DNA from: Macrotrachela quadricornifera | Taxonomy: Eukaryota; Rotifera; Eurotatoria; Philodinida; Philodinidae | Direction: 5' to 3' | Assembly (NCBI GenBank): GCA_022393335.1 | Contig: JAJEKB010001447.1 | Coordinates: forward strand, 23,542 to 87,541 | DNA: 64,000 bases | Shown here: one piece after another, positions 1 to 14,035 of the stretch | How positions within the stretch are numbered: position 1 is the stretch's first letter | How the letters are laid out: every line of letters starts with the position of its first letter | Position numbers and translations under genes: made by a program | The notes under the pieces: model-generated | What the model was told of the DNA's origin: nothing | Seen by the model: the letters and a program-made list of their open reading frames with translations, nothing else | The model's database searches: none

Positions 1-170
1 GTCTATTCTATATTGAATATTAAAAGATGAAGATCTTCTTTAAATAATAAACAATACTTTCTTTTTTTTTGGTTGAAAAATTTACAAGGATTTTTTAACA
101 ACACAAACAAGAAAAAAAAAAGAATTCTAGAGACATATAAGAAAAAGAAAAGAAAAAATATTGTTACAAA

Positions 171-1357
171 TTAAACATCAATAGGACTATTTTTTGTTGT
201 TTTTCGTATATTTAATGGAGAATTTTTTGTTTGAATTTGTTTTAAACTCATTTTAGGGGTTAAAGGATTTTGTATATTTGTTGGTAAATTCCATCTATTA
301 ATAATAAATGTTGGTAATATAATTGATATCATTTCCATACGAAATTGTTGTGACATTGAACAATACATAACAAATGTTATAAATGATGAACTTATTGATG
401 TTATATCCCAAAAATCTCCTAAATGTGAATAAACTTCAAAGAATTTTTTATCTATACCATTTGCAACTAATAAAAGACCTTGTGGTAATTCAACAAAAGC
501 AGTACATAATGTTATAAAAACAAGCATTGTTGTTGTTCTCATTTCGCGTTTTAAATTTGATGTAGAATTTATTGATGAATAACGACGACGAAGACGTTCA
601 CGTAATTTACGTGCATTACGAATATTTAATATTAAAAATATACTAAATATTATTAATATAACAACAGGAGAAATTTTTAAACATATTGCTATAATACCAA
701 AAGATATACTTTCTAAACGTCCACCTGTCACTTGACTAACCCAATAGACTGTTTCCGTCGAATTTATTGTATATAATTTTGGAAGAAGATTATGTGCTGG
801 AACATTAACAACACTCCATGATAAATAACTTGGTATCATTAATAAACATATTATTATACTGACAACACAAATTAATATAATTATATATGTTGATTTAATT
901 ACAATTTGTTTTGGTTTTGATATAATTGTATAACGAATCTAAATTTTTCGAAATTTTCTTTTTTTTTTTTCTTATTTAAGAAAACTAAACTTACAATAGC
1001 AAGAAGACAAGTAAGCCATAATGCAATTGAATGTGCTGTTACACCAACATTTGAATGAATAATTGCAAAACGTGGCCAAAATTTAGATTGACCAACAAAT
1101 GGATTTGGTTGATGAAGTATGTAAAAATAAAATGAATATATATTAAATGATATTAATACAATTGTATCAAAAAACGCAACATGTTGAAGAATTAAATTAG
1201 TTGGAGTTTGAAAATTTTTACGATTTAATATTATTATTGTTACTATGCTTGTTAATATACCTAAAATTGTTAATGGAAATATAATTCTTCCATGAATTTG
1301 TGCATAAGCTTCGCTGAATTGAACAAGAAGAGTTCGAGATGAATTTAAAAACATCAT
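171..1357 (-). CDS. Rhodopsin-type neuropeptide GPCR (FMRFamide/myosuppressin-receptor-like)
   Basis: A seven-transmembrane receptor predicted to act at the cell surface through G proteins. Two exons are read, 1357-995 and 938-171, joined over a 56-bp GTAAGT...TTTAG intron at phase 0, giving about 377 residues. TM1 (starting IIFPLTILGI) and TM2 lie in exon 1. TM3 ends in the text WLTCLLAI, and exon 2 continues with IRY at the place of the DRY motif. A conserved-looking SYLSW follows TM4. An RRRYSS segment and basic residues in the third intracellular loop precede TM6. The WLT-x-LLAI-x-RY pattern is typical of myosuppressin, sex-peptide and dmsr-type peptide receptors, so a small-peptide ligand is inferred. 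The D-to-I change in DRY is notable but common in divergent invertebrate receptors. The start at 1357 is the first Met before TM1. A further upstream exon cannot be excluded. Confidence 0.8.
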
Positions 1358-4300
1358 TTTATTATTGAAATTACCATTCTGAAATAAATATAATCATAAA
1401 AAATACATTATTATAATGGACTTACAACACACTTTTATTAACATAACAGGAAAGAAATATTTTTACCAACAAAACAAGGGCAACAAGTAATTCCCTCAAT
1501 TCTGTTTTTCTTATCATGTTTTCTTTTTTTTTTTTTTTTCTACATGCGTGATATATATTTTCATTTGTATGTGTATTTTTTCTTTATCTATTTTCCATAA
1601 ACACCTGTGTTAGTTATTAAATCTTTTATGATTGAATATATTAGAGAGATTAGATGAAAATAATTAATATATATGATATGAAGATATATAAAAAAAATGT
1701 TTCTTATAAGATAAAAAGAAAAATAGATATTTGTTTAGATGTGTTCTCAGAAATGCTTTCAAAGAAAACTTTAGATGCTCTTTGCCTTTAGGCAATCAGT
1801 CACATATCGAATCAATCATAAACATCCATTATATATCAAATCAAAAACTAATACGGAAATGAGAAAAAAAAATAAGAAGAAGAAGAAAAAGAACTTCGAT
1901 TATTTCTTTGAAAGTATATTCTTTCTAATATATAAATTCAAATAAACTTTCACATACCTGAATAATTATTAATATTTTTTAATAGAAAAAAAATACATAT
2001 ATATTAAGATTCTTTTCTATCAATTATAATGATAAATGAATCTCTCTTTTATTATCAATAACAAAATTCAGTAAAGGATATGTAAGATAATTAGATATTG
2101 TCTCTTCTTCTTTTTTTTTCTTTTCTAAAGCAAAAAACAAAAAAATGAATTTGAATTTGTCCGGATCTAAATTATCATTATTTTCCTATAATCAACATGA
2201 AAGTTTTATCTTACTTATTCTAATTAGCCTTTCATGTCTACTAATCACTTATAAATCATTCTTAATAAAATGCAAATATTTTTTTTTATATAATTGACTC
2301 TGTGTCTATATTATCAGACTTTTACAATCGGTGGATTTTATATTATTAATTTTCTTTTGCTCAAATTAATTTGATTTTTAGCAAAAACAAAAAAAAAAAA
2401 TTTTTTTTGAAGTAAAGTTATTCAAATCTATTTGTTTATTTTGAATGAATAAACGTAATACAAAAAAAAAGAACAAACTTTATAATAAAAAACACATTTG
2501 TAAGCAAATCTTTTTTCAAATAAAAACAAGAATATAGAAAATTAATGAGGTTTTTCTTTCTTATATTCATATCAAATTACTAATTAAAGATTATTATACA
2601 ACTGAAATACTAACAAATCTGTTTTCTCATACAAAAATGTTCTTATCTCATTAATTTGAAAAAAAAATGTTGTTTTCTCTTATTTTTATTCATTAGGTCA
2701 ATCAGTTATCTCATTATCTTTTTTAGTTTCTATATATCACAATCTGTCACTAAAGTTCGAGTCTAGTCTAAGTGGATTTTACAAGAGAAAAAAAGAAAGT
2801 ACCAATCTTTATTAAATAGAAATAGAGTTAAATATATGAACAAAACCGAACATTTTTGAAAAAAAAGAAACATTTCAAACTTTCTATTTTCAATTTAACG
2901 AATAATTTTTTAAAAAATGACATAGAATATTATTTCTTCACTTGACAAATATGAAGAATAAGAAAATTCTATGTTAAAGTGTTTTTCTTCAACAATGTTC
3001 TTAATGTAAAAAGAATTTATTTTAGTTAAATATTAATCAAGAAATTATAACGTACATACACAAAAGAAATATTAAAGTAAAAGTATTGTATTAGGTTAAG
3101 AAAATATTCCTTTTTTTTCCACGTTTTTGATCATTTTTACTAGATTAATAGGAGTATTGTTTCATTGACCAAACGTTTTTTTCTTCTATAAATAGATTAT
3201 CCATAATAAGAAAAACGTGTGTTTGAGAGAATAAATTTTTTAATGAAAGCTTTTTCATAGGATCGTGCTTTTGTCACATTGCAGGTTCCACTGAATTTTA
3301 TTCGACTAAGCTAGAAATGTTTTTCCAAATGTGATTTCCTTTTTTCTTACTTCATGCGATGAATACATTAAGATATGAGAGTTAAAATATCCTTTCTCGG
3401 AATGTTAAAAAATCGAATAGATAAATGAGAAAAAAATATCTATTTTACCTGATTTGTTTTATTAATCATTGATTATAAAATTTGTCTCTGTTCAGTTAAG
3501 AAAATATTTTATATTTTATGAAGAAATAAATGTAGATGAAGTTTCCATTTCTATAAGAAGAAAAAATTTCTTCTTTTTTCTTCTCACATTTAATCAAATT
3601 AAAAATTTCTTCAATATATATTATCACATCTAAATAGATTCTTTTTATTCAAAATGACAATCAAACTAACATAAAAATTGATCGAAATTTTTTGCAGAAC
3701 ATCTCTATCAACAAATTAACACAAGTGTATTTGTTCGGTCCAATATAATATTGTTGTATATACAGATACGGCAAAAATTATTCATATGGTTTTGATAATG
3801 GTAACATTTTTCGTTCTTCTTCATTTCAAAGTATTTAATAATAAATTCATTAGATACAAAACAGAACGAATGCCATATTCGTAGTCTATTTTTGCAGAAT
3901 TCATCTATGAAATATGTTATTATAACTATAATTTGAGGTCAAAGATTTCCTATGACCTATTGAGAAACTTACTCATGCAATCCTGTGAGATCAAAATGTG
4001 AAACTCGCGTGTTTTATATGAGCTAAGCGATAATTTAATATACAGGTTCTTACATAATAGTACACAGTATAAATAAAGATTGGAATAACTGAAATGAAAC
4101 ACAGCTGTCGTTTTTATTGGGTATCTGCCTGTATAACAAAAATATAGTCACATGTTTCATAGGTGAATTCCACAAAAATAGACTAGGAACTTGTCACTCG
4201 TTCATTCTTTTATCTGATGAATTTATAATTAAATACCTTGATATCGAGAAGAATGAAACATGTCATCATCATCAAAACCATATGAATAATTTTTGCCGCA

Positions 4301-6152
4301 TCTATATAGTTAAACAAAGCATATAGTATTATAGATACATAATTATTTCTCATATATTGAGAAACGTCGGTCATTTCTAGGTACTTTCTGTATTTATTGT
4401 GTTGATTGTACTTCATGCCTTGGATGAATGTATGGTATTTTTGAAAAATTATTGATAACATTAATTTTAAATATTAGAAGTTTACAAAATTGTTTTATTT
4501 CAGCGATAAATTTTCGACTTTGGAAATTTGAATACCGCTGCCTTTGAGATGAATGGTACTAATAATCAAGTAGTACAATACACTTTAATTGGTATATATT
4601 TATATTGACATTTGTTGACCAAACGCTTTATGGAATATGTAAGATTATATTCACGTGCTGTGTGTATGTTTGCAACAAATTTTTGTTAAGTAATGTGATA
4701 TGGTTGATATATATCTTGTTGATGACGATTTTATCCGAAGTAGAAGAGAACAGTTCCAATAGAAAAAAGAAACTAGAGAAGGCTTATGCTATAATTGATG
4801 AAGACGATAATATAGCAAATAAAAATAATGATTCATTTATCGATTTTACATCTACAGAAGACGATATCATCGAAAATCAGTATTTCACTAACAGCAATAA
4901 ATACTGTTCCATCACTATCTTAGAGTGAAAATAAAAGTATAAAACAAATCAACAAGAAATAATGAACAAAGATGAGACATATGACAAGGAACTAATGAAT
5001 AAATAATTTTTTTTCAATATTATTTTCATTTACTTCTAATCTTGTTGAATTTTATTCTAATCATTGATGGGATTGATTTGTCTTTTTAGGAGCAGATAAC
5101 ATCATGAAGGAATGTATTTAAAGCAATTTTTGTATTTTCTTTATTGCTAACTAATATAATTGTGATTGTTCGACAGAATAATATGACAGTGCCCAATTTG
5201 AAGAAATTCTCTCATGTTATAATTTATATTGTTGTGATTCAAAATTCTGAAGAAGGAAATAGAGAATTCGTGATACAGTTGCAACTAATAACGATAATGA
5301 TAAACGATTGATTCAGTCCGATGAATATCAGTTTTTCTTTACTATTCAGTCTAGATTTTTTTAGTATTCTTGCATGAGTTTTCCAATATGTTCTATACTA
5401 AGATTCAAATCAATATTCTGAATAAGATGTCAAAGAATCCTTCGCATCCAAAGTTTTAAAAGATCTTTTAAAGTTATATCACAGAATAAATAGGATTGAA
5501 ACTACAACATGAATAAATCTCTGTCAATATATCCTTATACCAGTGTTCGAAAGATATTCCACAGAAGTCTAATAATCATCTTTGAAAAGATTTTTTAAAT
5601 AAAGGAAGGATCATCTGGCTCTATAAGAAAGTAATTGAACAAAAGAGGATAATGATAATTCACTTTCTGCACACCTTGTTCTGATGAATAAGTCAAATAG
5701 CTACGACTGATATCGATTTGTCTAACAATAATGTTCTTTATTTGTGATATTTTACAATTTAAGTAAGCTAGAATAGAAAGTTTGCTCATTAAGATGTTAC
5801 AAAACTAAAAAACTCAATAAAATACATAAAAGAAGGAAGAACTACAATATTTTTCTCATTGTAAACCTTATTATAAAAAAAAATAGTCGATGAGATGCTG
5901 CAATAGAAAAATTTCGTTACGAAATATCTTAGTCATGCAATATATTTCGAAATTTATGATGAAGAAATTGGGTAAGCAAGTCAAGTATATTTATTGACAC
6001 GTCGACAATATTTGCTTAAAAATGACTCATTGCCATTGCATCAGCAGCAGGGGATCACTGCTATTTACTCATGCTCAATTTAAATAGAGACGCATACTCT
6101 ATGCTTCTGTATATTATATTTTCTTCTATAATCTTTCTTTACGGAACTCAAA
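1358..6152. other. Long AT-rich intergenic stretch with no supported gene
   Basis: About 4.8 kb of low-complexity DNA rich in A/T homopolymers. The short open frames in it (for example 4117-4326) have skewed composition and no recognisable motif. The only coding-like patch is near 4510-4930 and is listed separately. No RNA gene was seen. Confidence 0.6.
4515..4931 (+). pseudogene. Possible decayed gene fragment
   Basis: Two neighbouring frames look coding but do not form a gene. Around 4520-4592 one frame reads FDFGNLNTAAFEMNGTNN followed by QVVQYTLI, which looks like real protein and ends at a possible splice donor (GGTATA). An in-frame TAA stands just before it. From 4605 to 4928 another frame gives 107 residues with two hydrophobic segments and then an acidic, lysine-rich tail. 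I do not recognise the family. The tail could be the cytoplasmic end of a membrane protein. A relic is the simplest reading, but a gene with unusual splicing is possible. Confidence 0.25.
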
Positions 6153-8339
6153 ATGACAACATTGAATCAACAAGAATCAATATCAATGATCATAGTGGCT
6201 AAACAACAATTGTGTGATGAACCATTGCTAGTAGCCCAAGAACATTTTCCGAAGGAACATCGAAACAAGCAAAACGATCTGCAACATTCAAATAATGATG
6301 ATGCTAGTCAAGTAAGACTTTAATTATATATATAAAATATCATAGCCCGCGAATTCCTCCATGCGGGTGAATCGGAGGTTGCTCAATTCAAAAAGGGCGT
6401 AAAACATCTTTTTTTTTTGCAAGAGAATATTTAGAATTTTTGAATAGTAATATGATATACTGGGTGTCAATCAGGTATGTAGATATGTTATACAAAAATA
6501 ATTTTGTGAAAACGAAATCAAAACTCTTTGAAACTTGATCTGGTGATCTATGAATGGCATTGAAACAAGTGTTCTAATTTGCAAACATGTTCAAGCATTC
6601 TCAGTTGCCAAAAATCATGGAACAATTTAACGAAGTTGCACCAATATGGCAAAACTATATTAAAGCATCATTATTGTACCACTGATAGGAGTAAATTTAG
6701 AGATAGATCGTGAAAATAGGAATTTTTAATAGATAACTTGTGAGTTAAATAGGATAACTCTAGTTGATTGCTTTGAAATTTTTTTAAGATCACAAAGCTT
6801 GATTTAGTTTTGGACCAATCAATCTAGAAAAAACTTTTTTTTACAGTTGCTAAAGTTGATCGGTATTTATGTTTCATTATCCCATTCGTTTACTTGCAAA
6901 GAAAATGTTTGATAGATATATTTGATGACCATTAAATAGCGCATTTTTTCCGTTTAGAAAAAAAAACAACTTTGAGTTTGAAAGACAAGAATAATAATCA
7001 AAATTTTAATAGATTTACTCCTTATGACGCATTCGTTATATTTCAAGAGAATTAATCTCATACGTGGTTCTTATCGGATTTTTTTTTATCAGAAATTGGT
7101 CGGAATCTACTGACGAACTATAATAATTATTAGAATATTAATTAAGTGAATGAAGATTAGAAAAGCAGCTGAAAATTCCTTTCTATTTCGCTTATCTTAG
7201 ACATATCTATTTACAAATGATTGCGTGAGTGAATCGACATCCATATATACATACACCGATATGGCCGCCTACGTAGCTCTTACTTGTAAACGCCTATCTA
7301 ATCTACTCACACATCCGAGAGTTGGATTCCATCATATATCTAGTCAAAATTCGATTGGATGCCAGAAATTTCTGACAAAATTCGTGAAATTCGAATTGGC
7401 ATCTTTGCCATACAAGTGTTTGGCTTGAGTTGCTCAAACTTGCGTATGCCAGCCCTATTGAACGCAAAAAAGTTTCAGATGCATATTCAATATTCTTACT
7501 AAAGGGCTTGGAACAAGAATATCATCTGAATATGCTGTACCTGAATATTGAAATCATCTTATTTATTTGCAAAAATACGTTCTTGAATTAAAAACTGCAT
7601 TATGAAATTGAACAATCGACTTTTCGATTGATTACGCGCATATGTTTTGTAATGGATATATCCCGTGTTTGTATCGATTATTTAGATTCAACAACAATTT
7701 ATCAGACGACTATTAGATGCACTTATCAATTGGCAGTCAACTGATGTTCGTACTGTACCAGGTGTTATGTACCAAGTTCGTTGTGGCAATGATGAGCTTG
7801 ATCAAAGCATTGAATATCAAATTAATTGGTTTGTTGATTGCACTGAGACATTTATTCACAATCATCGACATTCATTCGTTACATATTGCTTAGAGGGCGA
7901 ATATATAGAAAAATTATGGGAAATAGTGGATGAGGGTGATGACAGGATGACATATCTATTTCGTCGAAATTTAGACACTACATTTGATCTATACAAGATT
8001 GTACCTGGTACACTTTGTCATGTAAAGTCTCGACATCATTTTCCTGGCAATCAGTTGCATGTTGATACATGCCAGTTTCACTCAATATCACCTCTCACTA
8101 GTTCCAGTGGTCGTGTTTTAACGTTTTTAGTTAAGCGAAATTATTCTCCAGCCTCTGACATATTCGTACTTAGTAAGTCGCCGGATTTTGAAGCGACAGA
8201 CAATGAAATTCGACCAGCCACAGACTCTGAGCGCCAAGCCATGTATGAAAAGCTTCAACAAGTACTAAAAATGAGTCTTCCTCAGCAGGTTTCCAAATTT
8301 GATGTATGTGATAAACAAACTCGACAAGAACGGCTCTAA
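6153..8339 (+). CDS. Cupin-fold (RmlC-like / cysteine-dioxygenase-like) protein
   Basis: Predicted as two exons, 6153-6311 and 7686-8339, phase 0, giving about 270 residues. Exon 1 starts MTTLNQQESI and ends at a CAA|GTAAGA donor. Exon 2 starts after TTTAG. The core is cupin-like: IHNHRHSFVTYCLEGEY gives the H-x-H and G of cupin motif 1, and HVDTCQFHSI supplies the later histidine of motif 2. This fits a metal-binding jelly roll like bacterial cysteine-dioxygenase-like proteins, but the substrate is unknown. The intron of 1,374 bp is about 20 times the local norm, so internal exons or an insertion may be hidden in it. The coding sequence is less AT-biased than its neighbours. Bacterial origin is possible but unproven. 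The second exon is more certain than the first. Confidence 0.6.
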
Positions 8340-9861
8340 TGATTACTAATATGATTGACTCACATATTTTTAATATAAGACATCAGTTTTTCTAATCAAT
8401 ATTCTCACGACAATTGTTGTTTGTTGAATCTCGCGATTAGTTTTTTAACTCATTGAATAAAATTTGTTTTTGATATTTATGATCTTGTCATCATTGCTTA
8501 AATTTAATAAGAGAAGTATTCGAGATAATTTCTATAGACTGTACGGAAAGGATAACACATCACAACATGTCCATAAACAAGAATTTTAACAAATTTTCAT
8601 CAATGGGAATTGATACAATTTGTTGTTAGTCATGATAAACACGTAATAATAGATCTGTCCTAGTAAAAGTTCAACAGTTAGATTATACAGCTATATCCCT
8701 TACACTATTTAGTATCAAAGAAAAGTAAATAACTCACTGTATGTTAATAGTCATAATTAACCATATCTGATTGTGCACAATGATTGTTCAGTATTTGTAA
8801 AATATACGATGACATCCTATTTTAGATTGGATACCATCACTATATAGAACATGACGACTTGATTCTTTGAACACTCACAATCACCTTCAATGCATGATCA
8901 AGCTTGACATACTGATTGTATCAAATCCTAATTTGGGATGATCATGAGGTAAGCATAGATGATCGTGTACTTCGTAAATACCGAATATATTTGTTTATTT
9001 TCAAAAATGATTTCATTATTGGAGACAAATATGGAATAAACATAAAATGATAGAACTGGTATACAATGATCATTTGTTTTTATTCAAGTAATTTTTATTA
9101 AAGATTCTTTAAAAATTTCATTTCTGTGTAGGTAAATGATACAATGGTATCGAACATTATGTACTTTAAATATTGTGGATAATAATGTTAGTTGGTATAG
9201 TTATATTTGCTCTGATCATCATGTCTGGTGTCGGACCAGCAGAAGGGTGTGTATGTCGGCGTCACTATACGTGTCTTTCCACAAATATGATCATCATTAT
9301 AATGACGCTTTCGTTTATGATCATAGAGTTGGCAGTAAAGGTTCAAATTGGAACAAAGTTCATATGATTTTTTCATGAAAATGATTAGTTTCGCAACTAA
9401 TAATCATCTTGATGTTCGAATTTTGCAGTACAAAAGTGTTGATTGACTAAATGGGGCGAATTTGGATTTAAATGCTGTTTCAAAATGTTTTACATCGGTT
9501 GCGTAAATCCGGTCTAAAGACAAGAGATTGTGAACACACGATATAATGAAATCAACTTAATATTTAAAATTAGTTATTTGTATTTCACTAGCATTCGTGA
9601 GTAGTATGTGTACATCAAATCTTTTTTGTAATCATCCGAATTCGATAAGTTTTTCTGTAATTCATTTATTAACTTTTGTGTACAAACGTTTGATGATATA
9701 AAGGACAAGAAGAAGAAGAAGAAGCACAAAAACAAAAAAACGAAACAAGTAAATCACACAAGCAGGACACTATAGATATAGTGAAGAAAGCTGATCAGAC
9801 TATCTGTTCAGCCTTTGTAATACATAATTCATAGTGCTTTCTTGAAGTTTAAAACAGATGA
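8340..9861. other. Intergenic, nothing recognised
   Basis: AT-rich sequence following the cupin gene. Overlapping short frames near 9136-9378 occur on both strands and look like chance. No RNA or repeat structure was seen until the foldback element that begins near 9862. Confidence 0.5.
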
Positions 9862-10421
9862 GAAAACATCCTCAATTGTTAAATTACTTTTTGCATAAAA
9901 ATATTGCCATCTAATGGGTCTTGGACAGTAGTAAAAAATTTTGTTTGGATTTGGTTTTCCCTTGTCGAGTTAGAGTTATTTTATTTGGTTTTTGACACAT
10001 GACTACAGAAACTCGGATCAGCTAAATGATAAAATTCTGAGTTGAAATTTCGCCCATAGTTAGATTATAGCCACTAGAAATTCCTCAAAATTTGAGCCAG
10101 AACAAAGGTATCTTTATTGAGATATTCACATTTTAAAGAAACGCCTATTTTTAGCTGTATTTCACACTAAAGATGCTTTCATGATAAGCTCATATCCCAT
10201 AAAGGATACATTCGTTCTAATTCAGATTTTGAGGAATTTCTAGTCACTATAAAGTCTAACTATGGGCGAAATTTCAGCTCGGAATTTCATCATAGAGCTG
10301 ATTAGAGTTTCCACAGTCATATGTCAAAAATCGAACTCAAACTTAATTTTTCACTACTCTTCAAAACCGATTAAATGACAATAATTTCATGCAAAAAGCA
10401 ATATAACGGTTAGGTTGTTTC
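9862..10421. mobile_element. Foldback / palindromic non-autonomous element (about 560 bp)
   Basis: The left half (from about 9862) and the reverse complement of the right half (to about 10421) align along nearly their whole length, with the centre near 10140. Shared blocks include a CTTTTTGCAT segment, a TTTTTGACAYATGACT segment, and GAAATTTCGCCCATAGTTAG at about 10045, mirrored at about 10260. Identity is imperfect, about 75-80% by eye, so the element is old. No open frame is present. It lies just 3' of the GPCR stop codon at 10447. Confidence 0.75.
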
Positions 10422-10446
10422 CTCGTGAAAAACAAAACATTGTAGT

Positions 10447-11997
10447 TCAAAGAACATTGGTAACTTCCTCTTTTGTACTCTGATATTTTCTAAATTTATA
10501 GCAGCCAAAATGAGAAGCGATCTTTGCTCGAAGCGTAGGTGAAACCATCAAATATGTATATAGATTATCACAGTTGTAGATATTCAAAAATAATCGTAGT
10601 TGTCCCGATATGAAATCTTCAATTGCACGTCGTTTTACAGTTTTATGCAACTTAACTGTTAACATTTCATAAATAATATAAATTGAATATGGAAAACTAG
10701 ACAGGATGGTGAAAAATACTTGAATTAATAGCATACGTGTTACTTGCATTTGAAAATCTAGAATACGTTTGTTCGATCTCATAGTGTGAGAATGATAAAT
10801 TGTATGATTTAAATTTTTAATAGTTAAGTAACTGAAGAATGACATTAAAATCATTGGAATAATGAGACAGAGTAGAAAAAAGAAAACATGCATATAGTAG
10901 AAATACCAAGTTCCAGGTGGAGCATAACATCGATTTGAATAAATAGTGACATAGTACAGACTTGGTGATGCTAGGAAAGTAGATAGCAGAATTATAAATA
11001 TTATGAGAAGTCGTGTGTGTTCGAGACAAAGATTTTTCAACCAATGACGCCTGTTAGATGTATGAATGTAACGATCAATTGAACCTAAAAGAACAAAAAA
11101 TAATCAAATTTAGAGTTGTGTTATTTCTTTGTTCCCTCATGCTAGTTAACATATAATAGCGATTAATAATCGCTGCAAAATTCTTAGAATTCTTGAATTT
11201 TTCTAAGCTTTTCCATTTTTGTCTAGTATTGTATCGGTTGTGCTATTACGTATAGTTGGTAAAAGTAAGTGGAAAACAATAGAATTGTTTGATGTATTCC
11301 ATGGTTTTTACTGTGTCTTCTTAGAAGTTTTTTGTCTTTAGTTGAGGAAGTGAAACAATAGGAACAAGCTTGGAAAATGAAAGTCTCATTACCCTTTCAA
11401 AAAACTAATTTTTTAAAATCCGCCCAACTTATTTGCAAATTTTCGGTTGTCATCAATATTCCACAGTTTGATCATAGACATTACCATTTCGTTCTTAGCT
11501 CATTTTTAGTTTTGTCTGTGACAACCTTTCAAGAAGAATCTTTTTTTGACGAAACTGCTAAATCGGCTCGTAAGGAAATACTGTAATTATTTCAATAACT
11601 GTTCAATCTTACCCATCAGCAATGCTGCATATGAACACATTATTGTTGTCTGTGTTAAAAAGAATCGAAATTTACACCAGACTAATGACTTCGTCGTTAA
11701 ATTATATTGGAATAAACTTTCCGTTAGATAACGAAAAATATATCCCAAATCTAATTGTAGTAGATCGCATAAACTGCATAAAAGAAGATAATTTGAACAT
11801 GTATTTTCTCTAAATAGTTTGTAACATAAAAATAATAAGATTATAAGTATTGAATTAATATTGCCAAATACGATAAGAAGAAAACCAATATAAGTTGTTA
11901 AATGACGAGATACAAGAACTAGTGTCTCAGCAATTTGTTTATTATTATCATCATCAATTGGCTCTGATAAGGGCAAAAAACTCTTGTTTAACATCAT
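10447..11997 (-). CDS. Rhodopsin-type GPCR, rotifer-style
   Basis: Two exons, 11997-11613 and 11084-10447, joined at phase 1 (ATG G|GTAAGA ... TTTTAG|GTTCAATT), giving 340 residues. Exon 1 carries TM1 (YIGFLLIVFGNINSILII), TM2 (CSLCDLLQLDLGYIF) and the start of TM3 with its cysteine (VWCKFRFF). Exon 2 opens with SIDRY, an intact D-R-Y motif. TM4 to TM7 follow, ending in a YLMVSPTLR motif where NPxxY normally sits, and then a short tail. It is presumably a peptide receptor of the plasma membrane, ligand unknown. The 528-bp intron is long for this genome and may hold an old insertion. The first Met at 11997 (MMLNKSF) precedes a hydrophilic N-terminus with a possible NKS glycosylation site. Confidence 0.8.
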
Positions 11998-14035
11998 TCG
12001 CGTGTCTATAAATAGATAAAAAAAAGTAAAACAAGTGTAAGTCGATTATGGTTGAGGTTGAAAATTCTGCTAAAAGTATGTTTGAAAGTTGATGTTAATA
12101 TTTTTTTTCGGTATTATGAACATCTTTCATCCATCTTATCAGGCATTGATGTTATTTTCGAACCATTCTCATTATTTTTGCCAAAAAAATATTTGATTTT
12201 TTAAGAAAAATAATTTGTGAAACCTCGAAAAAAAAATCCTCAATTTAATTTTTGATTAAATTTCTGTTTAGGACTCGATTCTTAATCCGGAATAAAGCTT
12301 ATTGTTGAACTCGAACCTACGCATTTCGTTATTTTGTGGATCAGTCATGTTCGAAATACTCGATATTAACGATGATTTTATTCACCTTTGTTTCAAATAT
12401 TAACTTTAACGAGAAAAGAATTTTGTGAAACTTCACATCAACTAGCCAAGTTTTTTCTTGTAATCTGGTCCGATGACCTATTTTGACATATTGAGACGTC
12501 TTAATTTCTGCATCATTAGATGAAGACTACTTGAATACTCATTTAACAGTTATTTTTAAACATTTCGAACAATATACTTTGGCATGCATTTGATTCAAAA
12601 CGACGACGTAAAGTTTTAGATGTCTAGTAGAAAGTACAAATACAAAAAAATCTAAGTGTTGAACGGATGTGAATAAATGTCTCTATGAAGTAGTCTATAA
12701 TTGACTCATGCACTTTTTTTTAAAATACTTTTAGGGAGAAAAAAATCATTGTCTATACTCTTCCTTTAAAATGAACAATTTTTTTTATAAATAATTATTC
12801 ATACTTTCAAATTATTTTCAAAGAATAAAATATTTGTATTTTGTAGTATATAAAAAAAACGTCTTTCTTACAATTCTGCATGTATATATACTCAAAAATC
12901 TTATGGAAAGAAACTTACTTATATTGTCAGATTTTGAATGATATTTATTCTTGTTTTTAATGTTATTGCAATGTAGATCAATTGTAGAATCACATATGAA
13001 CACAGTTTTATGAATATATGGAAAAAAGCATATACCCGGATGTACTTAATTCTTTCCTTAATATAAGGATTTATGTTATTTTGAAAGTAATCAGTGCATA
13101 TTAATGGTTGAACATGGGCGGTTTATAGTTTTTCGACGAATAAATTGTTTTTATTACTACTTTTTTCTACATCATTATGAAGAAAAGAAGTAATTATAAA
13201 AAAGATCCTTTTTTAAGAATATTCTTGAAATTTACATTTTAATTACATTGTTTCCTAGATTTCTTAATAATATTGCAGAAAAATGAGAAGACAAAATCAT
13301 TCAAAAATATTAACTTGTTAAAAAAATGAACCAACAAACTTTCACGTCATACGATTTATTATTAATAGAAAATATTCATTTCTAAAAGGAAACATGCTAG
13401 TTATTTAATAACATGTCATCAAGTGACTAACTGTATGCATGTTCTGTAAGATGATCGTTTTTAATTATAATTTTCTCGTCAAAGTTAACGTTTTTTCTTT
13501 ATAACAGAGCTTTATTAATCCCTCAACGGAATAAGATAAGTCCTTTTGTTTTTAATGAATAGTGTAGCCTTCTGAGTTGAGCTTTTTTATCCATGTGCTT
13601 GACACGCACAAACTTCAAGATGTATCAATAGTGGATAACGTTCTTTCTGCTGATAAAGAACTGAATGCTTGCATTAGTTATGTAAACATTTGAAGTAACT
13701 CATGAATTGAACGTATGATAAGTATACTAATGATCAATACTGAAACGATCAATTGAGATATAAGTATAAAAATGAAGTTGGTCAAAATGAGAAAATACTT
13801 CTCACTATTCAATCTATTTGAGGCTAATTACTCATACGGATTTTCATTTAGACCTGCGTATTAAGATGCGTGTTATTTGAACTGTAAATTTTTATTAAAA
13901 GTCAGATCATTTTGAATATAAGCTGAGAAAGAAAGAAAAAGAAGCACATATAAAATATATGTAAATCTAATTTTACTCATCACAAACACGTATGACGTAT
14001 TTACTTACTTTTCGTTGAGCTAAATACTATATTTA
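11998..14035. other. Gene-poor AT-rich intergenic region
   Basis: No coding frame with believable composition was found, and no tRNA. It runs from the GPCR promoter side into the repeat cluster beginning near 14036. Confidence 0.5.

Noticed and set aside
1501..1560. Possible telomeric or satellite tract
   Set aside because: Only homopolymer runs and TATG text are seen, with no tandem unit.
9136..9378. Overlapping frames of 60-80 residues on both strands
   Set aside because: No conserved motif, no splice partners, and overlapping frames in three phases point to chance.
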